Part shown: positions 7,182-10,493 of the stretch, piece by piece
Layout of the letters: every line of letters begins with the position of its first letter
Numbering within the stretch: position 1 is the stretch's first letter
Notes under the pieces: generated by a model
The model's input: only the letters and a program-made list of their open reading frames with translations
Told to the model about the DNA's origin: nothing
Databases searched by the model: none
Source: Akkermansiaceae bacterium
Lineage (GTDB): Bacteria > Verrucomicrobiota > Verrucomicrobiia > Verrucomicrobiales > Akkermansiaceae
Length of the DNA stretch: 10,493 nucleotides
Direction of reading: 5' to 3'
Assembly (NCBI GenBank): GCA_029288115.1
Contig: JARFPV010000411.1
Location: 1-10,493, forward strand
Translations under genes and position numbers: made by a program

Positions 7182-7446
7182 TGTTAATGATAGGTTGTTG
7201 TTTTGGGGCTTGATTGTATTGCTCTGGAATCCGGCATCGCTGCCGTGATCTCACAAAAGAGTTGCATCCAGTTCTATCAGAATCTCCAAATACTCATCGT
7301 CGTCAATCTCTATTTCCTTCGAATTTCATATGATGCATGAAAGGCGGTAGAGGAACGGCGCCATTTCTAGAATAGCAATTAGCTGGTATTCTCAACAATA
7401 GCCGTGTTGGTTCAACTCCTGTCTTTCCAAGGCATTAATCAATTCC
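7182..7446. promoter_or_regulatory. Divergent intergenic region with promoters for both strands
   Basis: The 265-bp gap between the divergent PEP-CTERM and esterase genes must hold both promoters. Candidate -10 hexamers are TACAAT on the minus strand (complement of 7213-7218), about 30 bp ahead of the PEP-CTERM start, and TAGAAT on the plus strand (7368-7373). Neither has a good -35 box at standard spacing, so these are weak guesses. A small hairpin-forming palindrome (CGGCA/TGCCG, 7232-7245) and a TTTCAT/ATGAAA inverted repeat are also present. No ORF in this gap is credible. Confidence 0.5.
7324..7342. promoter_or_regulatory. Inverted repeat, candidate operator
   Basis: TTTCAT (7324-7329) and ATGAAA (7337-7342) form perfect six-base arms around a seven-base spacer, the size of a typical dimeric repressor or activator site. 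It lies just upstream of the candidate TAGAAT box of the plus-strand esterase. The regulator is unknown and the arms are AT-rich, so chance occurrence is possible. Confidence 0.3.
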
Positions 7447-8952
7447 ATGAGCATGAACAAAACAACAGGCATTACCCTTTTACTGCTATCCGCCGCAGCC
7501 AACGTGCTTGCCGATGTCAAACTGCCGGCGGTTTTGTCGGACAACATGGTACTCCAGCAACAGAGCAGCGCCAGAGTCTGGGGCTGGGCTGATCCTGGGG
7601 AAAAGGTGGTGGTGCAGGGGTCATGGGCAAAGTCTGCAGCCCAGTCAGTCAAGGCAGGCCAAGATGGGATGTGGAAGACGGAAATCAACACCCCAAAAGC
7701 AGGCGGGCCCTTCACGATCACGGTGAAGGGTAACAACACCATCGAACTCAAAAACATCCTGATCGGTGAAGTCTGGGTGTGCTCCGGCCAATCGAATATG
7801 GAATTCCGATTAACGCACGCGACCAATGGCAAGAAGGAAGTCGAGCAAGCCAACTACCCGCAGATCAGGTTTTTTAATGTCAGTGGTGCGGCAACGGCGC
7901 AACCCGCCGAGGACGTGAAGGGAAAGTGGTCACAATGCACACCCAAAACGGCAGGCCGAATTCTTGCGGTGCCTTATTTCTTTGCGAAAAAAATTCACAA
8001 GGAAATCAATGTGCCGATCGGTTTGGTATGTCCCGTCATGGGGGCAACCCCAGCGCGAGCATGGACACCAGGCAAGACGCTCATCGAAAACAACATGTAT
8101 ACCAACGAGGTCAAAATGATTTCGGATCCAGAGACGATCGCTAAAGCCAAGGCAAAGTATGAGGCGGATATGAAGGTGTGGCAAGTAGCTGCTGCCAAGG
8201 CGAAAGCCGAAGGCACTACCGAGCCGAGGCGACCAAGAGGCTTACCCCGGATCGGAGCCCGCTATCCGTCAGCCCTGTTCAACGGCATGATCAGTCCACT
8301 GACATCATCAACGATCAAGGGGGTGATCTGGTATCAGGGAGAAAACGACGTCACGGGACTAGTATGGTATAAACCGCTGTTTCCCAACCTGATCAAAAGC
8401 TGGCGAGATGCCTGGGGACTCGGCGATTTCCCATTCTACCACGTGCAACTTCCGCCGTATAATTACGGGAATTCTAACAGCGCCCTCTTTAGGGAGGTGC
8501 AGATGCAATCGCTCTCCATCAACAATGTCGGCATTGCGGTGACATTGGATGTCGGCGACTTCAAGGACATCCACCCACCTCACAAAAAGGAAGTCGGCGA
8601 ACGCCTCGCACTCTGGGCACTTGCAAAGGACTACGGGCAAAAGGATTTGGTTTACTCGGGCCCAATCTACAAGAGCATGAAGGTCGAAGGAGAAAAAATC
8701 CGGCTTTCATTTGATCATACGGGCACTGGACTGATCGCCAAAGACGGCACCCTAACAAACTTCATGATCGCAGCAGCTGATAAAAAATTTGTCCCAGCCA
8801 AGGCCACGATCACGGGGAAGACAATCGTTGTCTCAAGCGACAAGGTAGCGAAACCCACAGCCGTTAGGTACGCGTTTGATAACGCTGGTGTGCCTAGTCT
8901 CTTCAACAAGGAAGGTCTACCTGCATCATCCTTCAGAACGGACAGTTGGTAA
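7447..8952 (+). CDS. Sialate O-acetylesterase-type enzyme (SASA family), secreted
   Basis: Predicted SGNH-fold esterase that removes O-acetyl groups from a sugar; substrate cannot be read from sequence. Signal peptide: MSMNKTTGITLLLLSAAANVLA (cleavage near residue 22). The family's N-terminal beta domain is clear, with LPAVLSDNMVLQQ and VWGWADPGEKVVVQ (26-57). The esterase domain has IGEVWVCSGQSNMEF (nucleophile Ser116), WYQGEND (295-301) and DIHPPHK, with Asp374 and His376 as the likely acid and base. An Ala/Lys-rich helical insertion (about 229-262) is common in environmental members. The 501-residue length is normal. Oddity: the block after IGL reads MGATPARAWT, where most members have GGTP, so one oxyanion-loop glycine is alanine (Ala200). 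Met1 (7447) and Met3 (7453) are both possible starts; AAGG lies 14 bases upstream, too far for a standard site. It probably forms a unit with the following oxidoreductase, 118 bp downstream without a visible terminator. Confidence 0.92.
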   Translation: MSMNKTTGITLLLLSAAANVLADVKLPAVLSDNMVLQQQSSARVWGWADPGEKVVVQGSWAKSAAQSVKAGQDGMWKTEINTPKAGGPFTITVKGNNTIELKNILIGEVWVCSGQSNMEFRLTHATNGKKEVEQANYPQIRFFNVSGAATAQPAEDVKGKWSQCTPKTAGRILAVPYFFAKKIHKEINVPIGLVCPVMGATPARAWTPGKTLIENNMYTNEVKMISDPETIAKAKAKYEADMKVWQVAAAKAKAEGTTEPRRPRGLPRIGARYPSALFNGMISPLTSSTIKGVIWYQGENDVTGLVWYKPLFPNLIKSWRDAWGLGDFPFYHVQLPPYNYGNSNSALFREVQMQSLSINNVGIAVTLDVGDFKDIHPPHKKEVGERLALWALAKDYGQKDLVYSGPIYKSMKVEGEKIRLSFDHTGTGLIAKDGTLTNFMIAAADKKFVPAKATITGKTIVVSSDKVAKPTAVRYAFDNAGVPSLFNKEGLPASSFRTDSW

Positions 8953-9070
8953 TATCAGCTCAGCGAGTTCATAGTTAGCCTACGGGTAGCACATTATCAT
9001 TGTCATCAGTCATCCTGTTACCCATCTTTGAGTCGTCACATGATCATTCAATTAAACTAGAAACACACCT
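8953..9070 (+). other. Intergenic gap between esterase and oxidoreductase
   Basis: The 118-bp gap has no convincing intrinsic terminator: the only inverted sequence, CTAC/GTAG around 8980-8989, is four base pairs with no T-run after it. There is no clear promoter, and no Shine-Dalgarno before the ATG at 9071. Read-through from the esterase gene is therefore plausible. Confidence 0.4.
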
Positions 9071-10441
9071 ATGAAGCCTCTATCCACCCGACGAAATTTC
9101 CTAAAAACCTCTGCTGGAGCAGCCGCAAGCTCAGCCTTTGCATTTAACATTGCACCGAGCGGCCTTTTTGGAGCTAACGCCCCGAGCAATAAACTCAACA
9201 TCGCCGCCATAGGCATTGGCGGCATGGGAGTGGGCAACTTGAGGGGATGCATGAATGAAAACATCGTCGCCCTGTGTGATGTCGATACAGGCTCCCACAC
9301 ATCATGGGCCCGAAAAAAATTTCCCAAGGCCAAGCAGTTCGTCGATTACAGGGTGATGTTCGATAAAATGGATAAGGAAATCGACGCTGTTATCGTTGCC
9401 ACTCCGGATCACACCCATGCCGTCATCACCATGGAAGCCATGCGACGTGGCAAACACGTATTCTGCCAGAAACCTCTGACCCACACCATCTATGAAGCCC
9501 GAAAAATTGCGGAAGCCGCAAAAAAATATGGCGTCGTTACCCAGATGGGAAACCAAGGGCATTCATCCATCCAAACACGCATGCTCAAGGAGTGGCTTGA
9601 AGACGGTGCAATCGGTGACGTCAAAGAAGTCTACGGCTGGACAGACCGACCGGCAGGCGGACAGGTTTGGTCGGACTTTGCCGTCAAAGCCAGATCCAAG
9701 GAGACTCCACCAGTTCCAGACACACTCAATTGGGATCTCTGGCTGGGGCCTGCCGCGAACAGGCCCTACCACCCGGATTACGTTCCTACCAGATGGCGAG
9801 CATGGCAGGACTTCGGAACCGGAGCACTCGGCGATATGGGCTGCCACATTCTCGATCCAGCGTTCTGGGCGCTCGATCTCGGCGCCCCCGAAAGCATTCA
9901 GGCGACGACCACACACTGGCAGCCGGAAGTAAGCTCCGAAACATTCCCACGGGCTTCTGTTGTACGATATAAATTCCCCGCAAGAGGAAACCGCCCACCG
10001 GTGAAACTCACATGGTCGGACGGCAGATTACTCCCCCCTATCCCGGAAGTCTTTGAACCAGGCAGAAAATTCGCACCAAGCGGGGCCATTCTCGTTGGCG
10101 AAAAGGCGTGCATCATGCACGGCTCCCACGGAGCAAGTGGCCTGCGCATCATCCCGGATGCGCAGATGAGAGCCTACAAACGTCCCAAAGAAAAATACCC
10201 CAGAGTTGGCAAAGGCGTTAGACACGAACAGGACTGGTTAATCGCATGCAAAGGCGGCAGAGCCTGTTGTTCTCCATTCGAATATGGTGCAGCACTTACT
10301 GAAATGGCTCTGTTAGGAATGGTCGCTATCAAGCAACCCAACCAAGTGCTTAAGTGGGACACCAAAGCGTTGAAAATCACCAATAACGACCAAGCCAACG
10401 AACTGGTGCACATCGACTATCGTGAAGGCTGGAAACTTTAA
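9071..10441 (+). CDS. Gfo/Idh/MocA family oxidoreductase with twin-arginine signal
   Basis: Predicted NAD(P)-dependent sugar or sugar-alcohol dehydrogenase/oxidoreductase, folded with cofactor in the cytoplasm and exported by the Tat system. The Tat motif is STRRNFLKT (5-13; Arg7, Arg8), followed by the hydrophobic segment SAGAAASSAFAFNIAPSGLFGANA. The Rossmann domain starts NIAAIGIGGMGVGNL (glycine motif 48-53). ALCDVD (67-72) and VATPDHTHA (109-117) follow. The usual EKP motif reads CQKPLTHTIYEAR (Lys134 retained). The C-terminal domain carries GALGDMGCHILDPAFW (251-266) and SPFEYGAALTEMALLGMVA (401-419), both characteristic of the Tat-exported planctomycete/verrucomicrobial subfamily. At 456 residues it is full length for that subfamily. 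The substrate is unknown; processing of sugars released by the neighbouring deacetylases is a context-based guess. The stop codon is followed by only about 30 bp of genuine sequence. Confidence 0.93.
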   Translation: MKPLSTRRNFLKTSAGAAASSAFAFNIAPSGLFGANAPSNKLNIAAIGIGGMGVGNLRGCMNENIVALCDVDTGSHTSWARKKFPKAKQFVDYRVMFDKMDKEIDAVIVATPDHTHAVITMEAMRRGKHVFCQKPLTHTIYEARKIAEAAKKYGVVTQMGNQGHSSIQTRMLKEWLEDGAIGDVKEVYGWTDRPAGGQVWSDFAVKARSKETPPVPDTLNWDLWLGPAANRPYHPDYVPTRWRAWQDFGTGALGDMGCHILDPAFWALDLGAPESIQATTTHWQPEVSSETFPRASVVRYKFPARGNRPPVKLTWSDGRLLPPIPEVFEPGRKFAPSGAILVGEKACIMHGSHGASGLRIIPDAQMRAYKRPKEKYPRVGKGVRHEQDWLIACKGGRACCSPFEYGAALTEMALLGMVAIKQPNQVLKWDTKALKITNNDQANELVHIDYREGWKL

Positions 10442-10469
10442 CAACTGACTCGCCCCCCCCCTCACCTCC

Positions 10470-10493
10470 CGGTCTCTTATACACATCTCCGAG
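10470..10493 (+). other. Nextera transposase adapter left at the contig end (artefact)
   Basis: GTCTCTTATACACATCT (10472-10488) is identical to 17 of the 19 bases of the Tn5 mosaic end used in Nextera libraries. Position 10470 also matches and 10471 differs (G for T), giving 18 of 19. The following CCGAG (10489-10493) is the start of the known Nextera adapter that continues beyond the mosaic end. The preceding nine-C run (10453-10461) and CT-rich stretch may also be low-quality sequence. This is library DNA, not genome. Confidence 0.95.

Noticed and set aside
7232..7245. CGGCA-TCGC-TGCCG palindrome as a terminator or attenuator
   Set aside because: Only five base pairs, with no T-run in either direction; it may be chance.
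7245..7254. GTGATCTCAC, resembling CRP half-sites
   Set aside because: The arms are separated by two bases, not the six of a CRP site, so it does not fit the known binding pattern.
7392..7853. A 153-codon minus-strand open frame over the start of the plus-strand esterase
   Set aside because: It overlaps the signal peptide and GQSNM region of a clear family member and resembles no known protein.
10453..10493. Possible natural Tn5-like transposon end
   Set aside because: The match continues past the mosaic end into the synthetic adapter bases CCGAG and sits exactly at the sequence end, which is the pattern of library contamination.
1..10493. CRISPR arrays, tRNA, rRNA, riboswitches, phage or defence genes
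   Set aside because: No regular repeat-spacer pattern, tRNA-like cloverleaf, conserved rRNA segment, or defence or phage protein motifs were seen on either strand.

Overview
The window looks like a piece of a Verrucomicrobiota-type genome, probably a free-living, glycan-degrading member related to Verrucomicrobiales/Akkermansiaceae; a planctomycete is the alternative. The reasons are the mix of families: a secreted formylglycine sulfatase, a secreted hydrolase with an EF-hand doublet, a very long multidomain GQSNM esterase, a PEP-CTERM protein, a sialate O-acetylesterase-type enzyme and a Tat-exported Gfo/Idh/MocA oxidoreductase. Strong Shine-Dalgarno sequences are mostly absent. The taxonomic call is inference from gene content, not from a marker gene.

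Layout. Positions 1-7181 hold five minus-strand genes: the 5' part of a secreted protein that runs off the left edge (1-321), a sulfatase (395-1879), an EF-hand alpha/beta hydrolase (1948-3438), a large secreted SASA/CE6-like esterase with two fibronectin-III-like repeats (3626-6274), and a short PEP-CTERM protein (6462-7181). A clear Rho-independent terminator (6398-6430) separates the PEP-CTERM gene from the esterase, so transcription is likely split there. A 265-bp divergent intergenic region (7182-7446) follows. Two plus-strand genes come next: a second, differently built SASA esterase (7447-8952) and a Gfo/Idh/MocA oxidoreductase with a twin-arginine signal (9071-10441). No terminator is visible between these two.

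How the genes may work together. Every complete protein carries an N-terminal export signal. The set comprises one sulfatase, two probable carbohydrate O-deacetylases, one alpha/beta hydrolase (probably an esterase) and one NAD(P)-type sugar oxidoreductase. It reads as a side-chain-stripping module for a sulfated and O-acylated polysaccharide, outside the cytoplasm. This is inference; no backbone glycoside hydrolase is recognisable, unless the truncated left-edge gene is one. The most interesting internal link is that the PEP-CTERM protein and the N-terminal domain of the large esterase seem to share one beta-rich fold.

The right end is not natural sequence. The last ~24 bases match the Nextera transposase mosaic end plus the start of its adapter, so the window ends at a contig end with untrimmed adapter. 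There are no tRNA, rRNA, CRISPR or insertion-sequence features, and no gene-free stretch longer than 300 bases.
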